A stretch of DNA of 64,000 nt from Streptomyces sp. HUAS YS2. Lineage in GTDB: Bacteria; Actinomycetota; Actinomycetes; Streptomycetales; Streptomycetaceae. A program made the translations under genes and the position numbers. Each line of letters starts with the position of its first letter. Within the stretch, counting starts at the first letter, position 1. This document shows, piece by piece, positions 18,398 through 27,301 of the stretch. Below the pieces are notes generated by a model. The model did no database searches. It was not told the origin of the DNA and saw nothing but the letters and a program-made list of their open reading frames with translations. Location: positions 2,947,001-3,011,000 of the forward strand of contig NZ_CP137573.1 in NCBI RefSeq assembly GCF_033343995.1. The letters are read 5' to 3'.

Positions 18398-20766
18398 ACC
18401 TCCGCGTCTGGGCCCGCGACCTGGCCCTCGGCGCCCGGTTCGCCGCCGCCGGAGGCCCCTCCGGCCTCCTCCGCACCCTCCTGACCGCGACCGGCGTCGG
18501 CTTCGGCGTGGCCCTGCTGCTGCTCGCCGCCTCCCTGCCGAACATGCTCTTCGAGCGGGAGGTGCGGGAGTCGGAGCGCTCCGTCGACGGCAGCGAGCAG
18601 GTCACCTCCCCCCGGCCCGACTCCTTTCTCCACCTCGGGCAGACCACCGAGTACCGCGACGTCGTCGTCACCGGCCTCCTGCTGCGCCCGGAGGGCGACG
18701 CCCCGCCGCTGCCTCCCGGCGCCGCGCGGTTCCCGGCGAGCGGCGAGATGCTGGTCTCCCCCGCGCTGCGCGAACTGCTCGACTCCCCCGAGGGCGCGCT
18801 GCTCGCCGAGCGGCTCCCCTACAAGATCGTCGGCACGATCGGGCCGGCCGGACTCATCGGCCCGGCCGAACTGCGCTACGTCGCCCACGTCGACTTCCTC
18901 ACCACCGACACCTACGACGGGCGCGGCACGCGCTACGGCTGGTCGGTACCCGAGGAGCCGCTGAACGCCTTCCTGCTCCTGCTCGTCGTCGTCGCCTGTG
19001 TCGTCCTGCTCCTGCCGGTGCTCATCTTCGTCGCGGCCGCCGTCCGCTTCGGCGGCGAGCAGCGCGACCGGCGCCTCGCGGCGCTCCGGCTCGTCGGCGC
19101 GGACACCGCGGCGACCCGCCGGATCGCCGCCGGCGAATCCCTGGTGGGCGCCCTGCTCGGGCTGCTCGTGGGCCTCGGGATCTTCGCCGTGGCCCGGCAG
19201 TTCTCCGGGTCCTTCACCCTCTGGGACGTCAACGCCTACCCGTCCGACGTCGTGCCGATGCCCGCGCTCGCCGCGCTCGTCCTCGTCGCGGTCCCGGCCG
19301 CCTCGGTCGTGGTCACCCTGTTCGCGCTGCGCGGGGTGGCGATCGAGCCGCTCGGGGTGGTCCGGACCGCCACGCCGCGCCGCCGCAGGCTGTGGTGGCG
19401 GCTGCTGATCCTCGCGATCGGCGTGGCGCTGCTCGTCCCACTCGTCGGCCGGGTGCGGGTGACCGAGACGAGCGTCGACACCGCCTGGATCGTGACCGCG
19501 ACGACGCTGTTCCTGATCGGCCTCACCACCCTGCTGCCCTGGCTCGTCGAGGCCGGGGTGAAGCGGCTGCACGGCGGCCCGGTGGCCTGGCAGCTCGCCG
19601 TCCGCAGGCTCCAGTTGAGCAGCGGAACCGCGGCCCGCGCCGTCAGCGGCATCGTCGTCGCGGCGACCGGGGCGATCGCGCTCCAGATGCTCTTCCAGGC
19701 GATGGAGACCGACTTCACGGAGCTCACGGGCGAGGACTCGTCCCGCGCGCAGCTCGCGATCTCGGTCGACGCGAAGTCCGGCGACGAGGCCCGCACGATG
19801 CTCACCCGCCTGGAGCGGACGAAGGGCGTCAGCGGCGCGATCAGCGTGATCAGGTCGCACGCGTACCGGCCCGGACCTCCGCCGCAGGGCGAGGAGGCCC
19901 CCTCGTTCACCTCGATCAGGGTCGGCGACTGCGCCTCCCTCGGAGAGTTCGCGACCCTGCCCTCCTGCCGCGACGGCGACGTGTTCGTCTTCCTCGCGCA
20001 CGGCGAGCAGGGCGCACCGGACGACACCCTCGTCACCCGCACCGCGCGCCCCGGCGCCACGGTCGTCCTGCGCGACCCCTCCGCCCCCGCCGACGGCCGG
20101 CGCGCCCCCGCGAGCGGTCCTGCACCCCGGTGGCACATCCCCGCCACCGCCCGGCTGGTCGACTCCCGCCCCGCCCCGACGGGCATGTACGAGTACGGGA
20201 TCCTCGCCACCCCGTCGGCGATCGACGCCGGCCTGCTCGAGGAGCCCGACGCGGAGACGATGCTCCGGCTCGACCCGTCCGTGCCGGACGCCGCCGACCA
20301 CGTACGGAACGCGGCGGCGGCCATCGACCCGACCTCCTGGGTCCACTCGCTCCAGAACACGCAGCAGAGCGACCAGTTCAGCAGCGTGCGCACCGGCATC
20401 CTGATCGGCTCCACCCTGACGATGCTGCTGGTGGCGGCCTCGCTCCTGGTGTCGACCCTGGAGCAGCTCAGGGACCGCAGACGACTGCTGTCCTCGCTGG
20501 TCGCCTTCGGCACCCGGCGCTCCACTCTGGGCTGGTCGGTGCTGTGGCAGACGGCGGTGCCGATCGTCCTCGGTCTGACCCTCGCCGTCGCGGGCGGACT
20601 CGGCCTCGGGGTCGTCCTGTTGAGGACGACCGGCCAGCGGGTCCACGACTGGTGGGCCTTCCTGCCGGTGACCGGGGTCGGGGCCGCGCTGATCGCCGCG
20701 GTCACGCTGCTCAGCATGCCGCTGCTGTGGCGCCTGATGCGCGCCGACGGACTCAGGACGGAGTAG
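18394..20766 (+). CDS. FtsX-like ABC transporter permease
   Basis: A 790-residue membrane protein with an N-terminal segment, two FtsX-type transmembrane blocks (centres near residues 195-320 and 670-780), additional helices near 330-400 and large extracytoplasmic loops. The start ATG overlaps the ATPase stop (ATGA). The QLRDRRRLLSSLVAFGTRR stretch before the last block is typical of FtsX/MacB permeases. With the ATPase it should form a mechanotransmission-type exporter under PadR control. Its 3' end overlaps the convergent oxyR gene by 14 bp. Confidence 0.88.
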   Translation: MNLRVWARDLALGARFAAAGGPSGLLRTLLTATGVGFGVALLLLAASLPNMLFEREVRESERSVDGSEQVTSPRPDSFLHLGQTTEYRDVVVTGLLLRPEGDAPPLPPGAARFPASGEMLVSPALRELLDSPEGALLAERLPYKIVGTIGPAGLIGPAELRYVAHVDFLTTDTYDGRGTRYGWSVPEEPLNAFLLLLVVVACVVLLLPVLIFVAAAVRFGGEQRDRRLAALRLVGADTAATRRIAAGESLVGALLGLLVGLGIFAVARQFSGSFTLWDVNAYPSDVVPMPALAALVLVAVPAASVVVTLFALRGVAIEPLGVVRTATPRRRRLWWRLLILAIGVALLVPLVGRVRVTETSVDTAWIVTATTLFLIGLTTLLPWLVEAGVKRLHGGPVAWQLAVRRLQLSSGTAARAVSGIVVAATGAIALQMLFQAMETDFTELTGEDSSRAQLAISVDAKSGDEARTMLTRLERTKGVSGAISVIRSHAYRPGPPPQGEEAPSFTSIRVGDCASLGEFATLPSCRDGDVFVFLAHGEQGAPDDTLVTRTARPGATVVLRDPSAPADGRRAPASGPAPRWHIPATARLVDSRPAPTGMYEYGILATPSAIDAGLLEEPDAETMLRLDPSVPDAADHVRNAAAAIDPTSWVHSLQNTQQSDQFSSVRTGILIGSTLTMLLVAASLLVSTLEQLRDRRRLLSSLVAFGTRRSTLGWSVLWQTAVPIVLGLTLAVAGGLGLGVVLLRTTGQRVHDWWAFLPVTGVGAALIAAVTLLSMPLLWRLMRADGLRTE

Positions 20767-21724
20767 CCGGAGCGGCTTCCGGGGTCGCGATCCGGACCGG
20801 GAGGCGCTTCATCGCGCCGCGGAGCGCGCCCGCCAGTTCCTCGAACTCGGACTGGCGGGCCGCTCCCGTGCGCATCGCAAGCGCGATCCGGCGGGACGGG
20901 GCCGGGGCGGCGAAGTCCCCGGTGAGCAGCGCCGAGTTGCGGGCCGTCTCCACCTTCACGGCGGTGCGCGGCAGCAGCGTCACGCCGAGGCCGCCGGCGA
21001 CCAGCTGGACCAGCGTCGACAGGCCCGCCGCGGTCGTGGTGACCGGGGCTCCCTCGGTGCGGCCGGCCTCGCGGCAGATGTCGAGGGCCTGGTCGCGCAG
21101 GCAGTGCCCCTCGTCGAGCAGCAGCAGGTCGAGTTGCCTGAGGGCCTCGCGCGGGATGTCGGTACGCCCGGCCAGCGGGTGCGCGTCGGGCGCGACCAGG
21201 ACGAAGTCCTCGTCGAACAGCGGCACTTCGGTGACCCCGGGTACCCCGAGAGGCACCGCGAGCAGCAGCAGGTCGAGCCGCCCGGCGGCCAGCCCCTCCA
21301 GGAGGGACGAGGTCTGCTCCTCGTGGACCTGGAGATCCAGCTCCGGGTAGCGGGTGTGGACCAGGCGCAGCACGGTCGGCAGCAGGTACGGCGCGACCGT
21401 CGGGATCACCCCGAGCCGCAGCACCCCGGTGAACGGGGCCTGCGCGGCCTCCGCCTCCTCCATCAGCTCGCCCACCGCGTCGAGCACCGCACCGGCCCGC
21501 GCCGCGAGCCGCTCCCCCGCGGGCGAGAGCAGCACCTTGCGCGTCGTACGCTCGAGGAGCTGGACACCGAGTGCCTCTTCGAGAGCCGAAACCGCGCCCG
21601 AGAGCGCCGGCTGGCTCATCCCGATCGCCGCTGCGGCGTCCCGGAAGTGGAGGTGCTCCGCGACCGCCGCAAAGGCTCTGAGCTGGGACAGGCTGGGCTG
21701 CTTCACGCGCCGGACGGGAACCAC
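20753..21724 (-). CDS. oxyR: OxyR-type LysR regulator
   Basis: A 323-residue LysR regulator divergent from ahpC. The N-terminal helix-turn-helix is QPSLSQLRAFAAVAEHLHFRDAAAAIGMSQPALSGAVSALE. The effector domain carries DEGHCLRDQALDIC, matching the redox Cys pair of OxyR proteins. It is expected to activate the ahpCD operon on peroxide stress. GTG 21724 is used because AAGGTGG lies about 7 nt upstream; a longer open frame reaching into the ahpC control region is unlikely. Convergent overlap of 14 bp with the ABC permease is notable. Confidence 0.92.
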   Translation of the reverse strand: MVPVRRVKQPSLSQLRAFAAVAEHLHFRDAAAAIGMSQPALSGAVSALEEALGVQLLERTTRKVLLSPAGERLAARAGAVLDAVGELMEEAEAAQAPFTGVLRLGVIPTVAPYLLPTVLRLVHTRYPELDLQVHEEQTSSLLEGLAAGRLDLLLLAVPLGVPGVTEVPLFDEDFVLVAPDAHPLAGRTDIPREALRQLDLLLLDEGHCLRDQALDICREAGRTEGAPVTTTAAGLSTLVQLVAGGLGVTLLPRTAVKVETARNSALLTGDFAAPAPSRRIALAMRTGAARQSEFEELAGALRGAMKRLPVRIATPEAAPATPS

Positions 21725-21858
21725 TGATAACCACCTTCGATCAACCCGACCGAGTCTAGCTATTTCACTGATCAATGCACCCCGTGCCAGTATGTGAGAC
21801 GTCCAACCCCTCACGGAAGCCCCCAAAAGGGATCCTTCCGACTCTGCAAGGAGAGCGC
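21725..21858. promoter_or_regulatory. oxyR-ahpC divergent control region
   Basis: This 134-bp AT-richer region separates the divergent oxyR and ahpC genes. GATCAA occurs at 21739-21744 and again at 21770-21775, exactly 31 bp (three helical turns) apart on the same face. The second copy is inside a TTGATCAGTGAAATAGC stretch (minus strand), suggestive of LysR binding. The ahpC ribosome site AAGGAGAG is at 21849-21856. Confidence 0.6.
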
Positions 21859-22413
21859 GTGCTCACTGTCGGTGACAAGTTCCCCACCTACGACCTGACC
21901 GCCTGCGTGTCGCTGGAGAGCGGCAAGGAGTTCGCGCAGATCGACCACAAGTCCTACGAGGGCAAGTGGCGCGTGGTGTTCTTCTGGCCGAAGGACTTCA
22001 CCTTCGTCTGCCCGACCGAGATCGCCGCCTTCGGCAAGCTGAACGACGAGTTCGCGGACCGCGACGCCCAGATCCTCGGCGTCTCCGGCGACTCCGAGTT
22101 CGTCCACCACGCCTGGCGCAAGGACCACGCCGACCTGCGTGACCTGCCCTTCCCGATGCTCGCCGACTCGAAGCACGAGCTCATGCGCGACTGCGGCGTC
22201 CAGGGCGAGGACGGCTTCGCGCAGCGCGCCGTCTTCATCGTGGACCCGAACAACGAGATCCAGTTCACCATGGTGACCGCGGGCTCCGTCGGCCGTAACC
22301 CCAAGGAGGTCCTGCGGGTCCTGGACGCCCTGCAGACCGACGAGCTGTGCCCGTGCAACTGGAACAAGGGCGAGGACACCCTCGACGCCGGCAAGCTCCT
22401 GGCCGGTGAGTGA
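21859..22413 (+). CDS. ahpC: Alkyl hydroperoxide reductase C (typical 2-Cys peroxiredoxin)
   Basis: A 184-residue cytosolic peroxiredoxin that reduces hydrogen and organic peroxides. The peroxidatic Cys is in FTFVCPTEI (about residue 53) and the resolving Cys in ELCPCNW near the C-terminus. GTG 21859 with AAGGAGAG just upstream gives the usual VLTVGDKFP start. It is the first gene of ahpCD, divergent from oxyR, and is probably reduced by AhpD. Confidence 0.96.
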   Translation: MLTVGDKFPTYDLTACVSLESGKEFAQIDHKSYEGKWRVVFFWPKDFTFVCPTEIAAFGKLNDEFADRDAQILGVSGDSEFVHHAWRKDHADLRDLPFPMLADSKHELMRDCGVQGEDGFAQRAVFIVDPNNEIQFTMVTAGSVGRNPKEVLRVLDALQTDELCPCNWNKGEDTLDAGKLLAGE

Positions 22414-22415
22414 GC

Positions 22416-22952
22416 ATGGCCCTCGATGAGCTGAAGTCCGCGATACCGGACTACGCCAAGGACCTGAAGCTGAACCTCGGTTCGGTCATCGGCAACAACG
22501 ACGCGCTCACCCAGCAGCAGCTGTGGGGCACCGTCCTGTCCTGCGCCATCGCCGCGCGCTCGCCGAAGGTCCTCGCGGAGCTCGAGCCTGAGGCCAAGGC
22601 CAACCTCAAGCCCGAGGCGTACCAGGCCGCCAAGTCCGCCGCCGCGATCATGGCGATGAACAACGTCTTCTACCGGACCCGGCACCTGCTGTCGGACCCG
22701 GAGTACGGGACGCTGCGCGCCGGTCTGCGGATGAACGTCATCGGCAACCCGGGCGTCGAGAAGATCGACTTCGAGCTGTGGTCGCTGGCCGTCTCGGCGA
22801 TCAACGGCTGCGGCCAGTGCCTCGACTCGCACGAGCAGGTGCTCCGCAAGGCGGGCGTGGACCGCGAGACGATCCAGGAGGCGTTCAAGATCGCCTCGGT
22901 GATCCAGGCGGTCGGCACGGTGCTCGACGCGGAAGCGGTCATCTCCGAGTAG
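22416..22952 (+). CDS. ahpD: AhpD alkylhydroperoxidase
   Basis: A 178-residue carboxymuconolactone-decarboxylase-fold protein that regenerates AhpC. The active motif [11 protein letters not shown] provides the C-x2-C disulfide and the downstream His typical of AhpD. ATG 22416 is preferred because GGTGAG ends 5 nt upstream. GTG 22410, overlapping the ahpC stop, would add two residues. It is translated in step with ahpC, and a perfect hairpin terminator follows. Confidence 0.95.
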   Translation: MALDELKSAIPDYAKDLKLNLGSVIGNNDALTQQQLWGTVLSCAIAARSPKVLAELEPEAKANLKPEAYQAAKSAAAIMAMNNVFYRTRHLLSDPEYGTLRAGLRMNVIGNPGVEKIDFELWSLAVSAINGCGQCLDSHEQVLRKAGVDRETIQEAFKIASVIQAVGTVLDAEAVISE

Positions 22953-22970
22953 CGGGCCGTACGTGACGAA

Positions 22971-23001
22971 GGGCCCCGGGGACATCATGTCCCCGGGGCC
23001 C
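22971..23001. terminator. Terminator after ahpCD
   Basis: GGGCCCCGGGGACA (22971-22984) and its exact complement (22988-23001) enclose a TCA loop, followed by TTGTCT. It also lies at the end of the convergent AI-2E family gene. Confidence 0.9.
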
Positions 23002-23017
23002 TTGTCTCGTTCCCGGC

Positions 23018-24469
23018 TCAGTCGTCCCGACTCACGGTCCCCGGCGCGGCCGTGAAGGCGACCCCGTGCGCCGTCGCGCCGCGCGGTTCCGGCGAGGCCC
23101 GCAGCGCCTGTTCGTGCGAGTACGCGCGGAGGTAGCCGACCACCGTGTTGGTGACCGCGACCAGCGGCACCGCGACCACCGCACCGCCGATGCCGGCGAT
23201 CAGACCGCCGCACGCCACCGCGAGGACGACCGCGAGCGGATGGACCCGGACCGCGCGGCCGAGGATGAACGGCTGCAGCACATGGCCCTCGATCTGCTGC
23301 ACCGCGAGGACCACCACGAGCACCATCAGCGCGGTGAACACCCCGTTGGTGACCAGCGCGACGACCACGGCCAGCGCCCCGGACACCACCGCGCCGACGA
23401 GCGGGATGAACGCGAACAGGAAGATGAACACGGCGAGCGGCACCGCCAGCGGCACGCCGAGGAAGTAGATGCCGACGCCGATGAAGATCGCGTCGATGAG
23501 CGCCACCAGAACCGTGCCGCGCACGTACGCGGTGAGGGTCCGCCAGGCCCGCGGCCCCGCGCCCGCGACACCCGGCCTGGCCTGGGCCGGCACCAGCTTC
23601 AGCGTCCACTGCCAGACCTTCTTCCCGTCGTACAGAAGGAAGAGCGTGCAGAACATCGCGAGCAGTATCCCGGTCAGCGCCTCGACGACCACGGTCACGC
23701 CCTGGAGTCCGGCGGAGGTGATCTGCTCGGTGTTGGCGCCGATGGTGTCGCTGAGGTTCTTGGCGATGTCGTTGATCTGCTGCTCGGTCACGTGGAACGG
23801 GCTGTCGAGCAGCCAGCGCTTGAGTTCCTCGATGCCGTCCCGGACCCGGTCGGACAGGTTGTCGATGTTGTCCATCACCTGCCAGACCACGAACCAGCCC
23901 ATCAGCCCCATGAGCACGAAGCCCGTGACGGCCGTGACGGCGGTGGCCAAGCCGTGCGGCAGCCCGACGCGGCGCAGCCGGGTCACGGTGGGCTGGAGCA
24001 CGGCGGTGATGAGCAGCGCCGCGACGAAGGCCAGCACCACGAGCTCGATGGTGCTGATCACCTTCATCAGCACCCACAGCGTGCCCGCGAGGACGAGCAG
24101 CCGCCAGCCGGCCTCGGCTGCGACCCGGATGCCCCACGGGAGGGCGACGACGGGGTCGGGGCGCGCGGCGACGGCCGGCGCGTACGCGGGCGGCGCGGGC
24201 ACCGAATCGCCGGACTTCGCCGCGGCTCCGGCCGGCTGCGGGCCTGCGTCCCCGGGCGCGCTCTTGTCGGTGCCGGCGCCCGCGGGTTCCGCGGAGCCGT
24301 TCCCGGCGGTCGAGGCCCCGGAGGAGGAGGTGTGGTTCGCGTCCGGCGCGAGGTAGGGAGGGGAGAGCTGATCGTCCCGCTCGGCCGCCGCCCTGCGCGC
24401 GTCCAGGCGTTCGCCCATCCGGTGCAGCGCATCGCCCAACCCGTTGAGCCAGCCCGGCAGTCTCGACAT
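23018..24469 (-). CDS. AI-2E family membrane transporter
   Basis: A 483-residue polytopic membrane protein of the AI-2E/TqsA/PerM family. The cytosolic N-terminal about 130 residues are Ala/Pro/Ser-rich and low complexity. About eight transmembrane helices follow, with the family segments PLVGAVVSGALAVVVAL and GHVLQPFILGRAVRVHPLAVVLAV. ATG 24469 has GGAAGAGGGAAG upstream; in-frame codons further upstream lack a ribosome site. Members export diverse small molecules or act in ion and osmotic homeostasis, so the name should not be read as quorum-signal transport. Confidence 0.85.
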   Translation of the reverse strand: MSRLPGWLNGLGDALHRMGERLDARRAAAERDDQLSPPYLAPDANHTSSSGASTAGNGSAEPAGAGTDKSAPGDAGPQPAGAAAKSGDSVPAPPAYAPAVAARPDPVVALPWGIRVAAEAGWRLLVLAGTLWVLMKVISTIELVVLAFVAALLITAVLQPTVTRLRRVGLPHGLATAVTAVTGFVLMGLMGWFVVWQVMDNIDNLSDRVRDGIEELKRWLLDSPFHVTEQQINDIAKNLSDTIGANTEQITSAGLQGVTVVVEALTGILLAMFCTLFLLYDGKKVWQWTLKLVPAQARPGVAGAGPRAWRTLTAYVRGTVLVALIDAIFIGVGIYFLGVPLAVPLAVFIFLFAFIPLVGAVVSGALAVVVALVTNGVFTALMVLVVVLAVQQIEGHVLQPFILGRAVRVHPLAVVLAVACGGLIAGIGGAVVAVPLVAVTNTVVGYLRAYSHEQALRASPEPRGATAHGVAFTAAPGTVSRDD

Positions 24470-24538
24470 CTTCTTCCCTCTTCCCCCGCCACTCCCCTCG
24501 GGAGCCCGCTTACGGACCGGCCCCGAACCTACACGCAC

Positions 24539-24571
24539 GCAGCCCCTCACCGAAGGACGGCGAGGGGCTGC
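24539..24571. terminator. Terminator after the SLT transglycosylase
   Basis: GCAGCCCCTC (24539-24548) pairs with GAGGGGCTGC (24562-24571) across 13 nt. It lies 28 nt past the stop of the minus-strand SLT gene. Confidence 0.75.
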
Positions 24572-24598
24572 GCGAGGTTGAGCGTGGCTACCGGCGGC

Positions 24599-25306
24599 CT
24601 AGTACCAGTGGTTGGCCTGCCAGAAGGACCAGGCGCCACAGGGGCTGTCGTAGCGCCCCTCCATGTAGCTGAGGCCCCACTTGATCTGGGTGGCCGGGTT
24701 GGTCCGCCAGTCGGCGCCGGCCGAGACCATCTTCGAGCCCGGCAGCGCCTGCATGAGACCGTACGCGCCCGAGGACGGGTTGGTGGCCCGGTAGTTCCAG
24801 CCGGACTCGTGGTCCACAATGTTGCTGAAGCACTGGAACTGGTCCGCCGGGATCATCTGGCGGGCCATCGCCTTGACCTCGGAGATGGAGTACGAGCCCT
24901 GCGCGGCGAAGTCCGACGCGTCGCGCACGGAGGCGCGGTTGGCGCGCAGCTCCTTGTCCTTGCGCTCCTGCTCCGCCTTGTCGGCCGCCTTCTTCTTGGC
25001 CTCGGCGTCCTTGGCGGCCTGGATGCGGGCGGACTCCTCCGCGGCCTTGCGCGCGGTCGAGTCGGCGGCGGCGGCCTGGGCGTCCGCCTGCTGCGACAGC
25101 GACGACACCTGTACCTGGGCCTGCTCGCCGACGGGAATGTCCGCGAGCAGCGTGGTGTCGGCCGCGGTGGCCTCGAAGTTGTCGTCAGCGGCCTGCGTAT
25201 TGCCCGCGGCAACGCCGACGACGGCGCCGACAGTGGTGACCGCAGTGGCCGAAGCCACCGCGAATCCCCGGACCGAGATCCGGCTCAAGGGGTTTCCTTC
25301 CAGCAT
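24599..25306 (-). CDS. Secreted SLT-type lytic transglycosylase-like protein
   Basis: A 235-residue secreted cell-wall enzyme. A signal sequence (RISVRGFAVASATAVTTVGAVVGV, cleaved near the ANT/AAD region) is followed by an Ala/Lys/Glu-rich coiled coil (about 60-135). The C-terminal lysozyme-like domain has the putative catalytic Glu in NIVDHESGWNY and the GAYGLMQ motif. It should cleave peptidoglycan glycan strands. ATG 25306 gives the family's usual MLEGN start. A TTG nine codons... five residues further in (MSRIS form) has AAGGAAA close upstream and may be the real start. A structured leader precedes it. Confidence 0.85.
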   Translation of the reverse strand: MLEGNPLSRISVRGFAVASATAVTTVGAVVGVAAGNTQAADDNFEATAADTTLLADIPVGEQAQVQVSSLSQQADAQAAAADSTARKAAEESARIQAAKDAEAKKKAADKAEQERKDKELRANRASVRDASDFAAQGSYSISEVKAMARQMIPADQFQCFSNIVDHESGWNYRATNPSSGAYGLMQALPGSKMVSAGADWRTNPATQIKWGLSYMEGRYDSPCGAWSFWQANHWY

Positions 25307-25403
25307 CGCCCACACAGGTGACCTCGTGGGCGAAATCGTGCCCCTGGCGCTGGTCTTCGAACTACTCGGTCACAAAAGACACGGGCCCGTGGTGCTGTGG
25401 GCG

Positions 25404-25471
25404 GCATACGGCGGACAAGTCTGGAGTTGTGTGGTGCTGAGCATCCCTGAGGATGCACGTGTGCCGTATGC
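25404..25471 (-). promoter_or_regulatory. Nested stem-loop in the SLT gene leader
   Basis: Outer arms GCATACGGC (25404-25412) and GCCGTATGC (25463-25471) are exact complements 50 nt apart and enclose an inner GCATCC-CTGA-GGATGC hairpin (25441-25456). The element lies about 100-165 nt before the SLT start and would be in its 5' leader. It may be a cis-acting RNA switch or attenuator. Confidence 0.45.
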
Positions 25472-25677
25472 GGGGCCTGACGGAAGCAAGACTCTGCCGG
25501 AAGCCGATGCCGCAAGGCAATTCCCGGTTACGTGGGAAAGCTCACACCTCGGCAGTCACAGGAGTTTTGACCGATCCGCAGACAGCGCGGCGCCGCCCGG
25601 CTAAGCTCCTGCGCTTCGCCGGGCGGCGCCAACTCCCTTTCAGGACGATCCCGATCCCTTTCGGGACATTGGGGTCC

Positions 25678-25705
25678 GGTACATGGGGGACATTAGGGAT
25701 GTACC
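25678..25705 (-). terminator. Hairpin after phoH
   Basis: GGTACAT (25678-25684) pairs with ATGTACC (25699-25705) 3 nt past the phoH stop. The stem is short with a 14-nt loop, so it is a weak terminator at best. Confidence 0.4.
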
Positions 25706-25708
25706 CCG

Positions 25709-27031
25709 TCAGATGTGTCCGTCCTCCAGCATCTCGGTCACGAGCGCGGCGATCTGCGAACGCTCGGAACGGGTGAGCGTGACGTGCGCGAAGAGCGGAT
25801 GGCCCTTCAGCTTCTCGACCACGGCGACGACTCCGTCGTACCGGCCGACCCGGAGGTTGTCCCGCTGGGCCACGTCGTGCGTCAGCACGACACGGGAATT
25901 CGACCCGATCCGGGACAACACGGTCAGCAGCACGTTCCGTTCGAGCGACTGCGCCTCGTCGACGATCACGAACGCGTCGTGCAGCGAACGGCCGCGGATG
26001 TGGGTGAGCGGCAGGACCTCCAGCATCCCGCGGCCCAGCACCTCCTCGATCACGTCACGGCTCGCCACCGCCGACAGCGTGTCGAACACCGCCTGCGCCC
26101 AGGGGCTCATCTTCTCGGCCTCGGTGCCCGGCAGATAGCCCAGCTCCTGCCCGCCCACCGCGTACAGCGGCCGGAAGACCATCACCTTCTGGTGCTGGCG
26201 CCGTTCGAGCACCGCCTCCAGGCCGGCGCAGAGCGCCAGCGCCGACTTGCCGGTACCGGCCCTGCCGCCCATCGAGACGATGCCGACGTCCGGATCGAGC
26301 AGCAGGTCCAGCGCGATCCGCTGCTCGGCGCTGCGGCCCCGGATCCCGAAGGCCTCCCGGTCCCCGCGCACCAGTCGGACGTTGCCCTCGGCCGTGACCC
26401 GGCCGAGCGCCTTGCCGCGCTCCGACTGGAGCACCAGGCCGGTGTGCACCGGCAGCTCGGCGGCCTCCGGGACGTACAGCGTCTCCTCGCCGTAGAGGAT
26501 GTCCACCTGGTCCGCGGAGAGTGCCAGTTCGGACATTCCGGTCCAGCCGGAGTCCGTGATGGCGAGCTCCGCCCGGTACTCCTCGGCCAGCAGGCCGACC
26601 GAGGAGGCCTTGATGCGGAGCGGCAGGTCCTTGGAGACGACCGTGACGTCGTACCCCTCGGCCTGGAGGTTGCGCGCGACCGCAAGGATCCGCGAGTCGT
26701 TGTCCCCCAACCGGTAGCCGGCCGGGAGCACGCCGGGGTCGGAATGGTTCAGCTCGACCCGCAGCGTCCCGCCCAGGTCCCCGATGGGAAGCGGGGCGTC
26801 GAGGCGTCCGTACCGGACCCGGAAGTCGTCCAGCAGGCGCAGCGCCTGCCGGGCGAAGTAGCCGAGCTCGGGGTGATGCCTCTTGGCCTCCAACTCGGTG
26901 ACCACGACGATCGGGAGCACGACCTCGTGCTCCTCGAACCGGGCCATCGCCTTGGGGTCGGCCAGCAGGACGCTGGTGTCGAGAACGTAGGTGCGCCGGT
27001 CGGGCATGCGGCGCTTTGTGCTGGTCACCAC
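25709..27031 (-). CDS. PIN-PhoH family RNA-associated ATPase
   Basis: A 440-residue cytosolic fusion. The N-terminal PIN nuclease-type domain (about 12-150) has [11 protein letters not shown] with acidic metal ligands and [11 protein letters not shown]. The C-terminal PhoH ATPase (about 235-440) has Walker [13 protein letters not shown], Walker [12 protein letters not shown] and the later [12 protein letters not shown]. Characterised PhoH2-like proteins are RNA helicase/RNases, sometimes paired with an antitoxin, but no antitoxin-like ORF is seen here. The start is uncertain: tandem GTG codons at 27031 and 27028, or ATG 27007, none with a good ribosome site. Confidence 0.88.
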   Translation of the reverse strand: MVTSTKRRMPDRRTYVLDTSVLLADPKAMARFEEHEVVLPIVVVTELEAKRHHPELGYFARQALRLLDDFRVRYGRLDAPLPIGDLGGTLRVELNHSDPGVLPAGYRLGDNDSRILAVARNLQAEGYDVTVVSKDLPLRIKASSVGLLAEEYRAELAITDSGWTGMSELALSADQVDILYGEETLYVPEAAELPVHTGLVLQSERGKALGRVTAEGNVRLVRGDREAFGIRGRSAEQRIALDLLLDPDVGIVSMGGRAGTGKSALALCAGLEAVLERRQHQKVMVFRPLYAVGGQELGYLPGTEAEKMSPWAQAVFDTLSAVASRDVIEEVLGRGMLEVLPLTHIRGRSLHDAFVIVDEAQSLERNVLLTVLSRIGSNSRVVLTHDVAQRDNLRVGRYDGVVAVVEKLKGHPLFAHVTLTRSERSQIAALVTEMLEDGHI

Positions 27032-27277
27032 GGAAGGACAGACCCCCCTTTATTGGGACGCATGATCGCGGGTGGTTGGGGCCGGGCTCTGGCCACGATG
27101 CGTGGGCCGAGCACCGGCCCTCCGCGTCGTCCGTACACGTCCTGCACGGTCGTCCTGGTGCAAAGGGCCTCCCGGGCGAGCGGTCTCCGTGCCGCTCACT
27201 CTGGAAGTGGTATTCCCTCGAACAACCTCAGCCATGCCATGGCATATGACGGCGTGTTCGTGAACGAGGGGTGACCG
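27032..27277. other. phoH upstream region with a perfect 12-bp palindrome
   Basis: About 245 bp without a supported gene between phoH and the cis-prenyltransferase. ATGCCATGGCAT (27234-27245) is a perfect palindrome about 200 nt before phoH and could be an operator. No clear promoter was recognised. Confidence 0.3.
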
Positions 27278-27298
27278 AGGCGCGCCCGGGGCGCGCCT
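27278..27298. terminator. Terminator after the cis-prenyltransferase
   Basis: AGGCGCGCC (27278-27286) and GGCGCGCCT (27290-27298) form a perfect 9-bp stem with a CGG loop, 4 nt after the stop of the minus-strand gene. Confidence 0.8.
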
Positions 27299-27301
27299 GG
27301 C

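Larger units (their letters stand above)
25307..25708. other. Non-coding region upstream of the SLT gene and downstream of phoH
   Basis: About 400 bp without a credible gene. It contains the nested RNA structure at 25404-25471, a CACGGGCCCGTG palindrome near 25379-25390, an imperfect repeat of TCCCTTTC-GGAC near 25634-25668, and the hairpin after phoH. I looked for the conserved pieces of a ydaO/c-di-AMP riboswitch, often found before Streptomyces wall hydrolases, and did not find a convincing match. Confidence 0.5.

Noticed and set aside
25316..25620. Possible c-di-AMP (ydaO) riboswitch before the SLT transglycosylase
   Set aside because: Conserved core segments were not found by eye; only a nested stem was seen, so it is listed as an unclassified structure.
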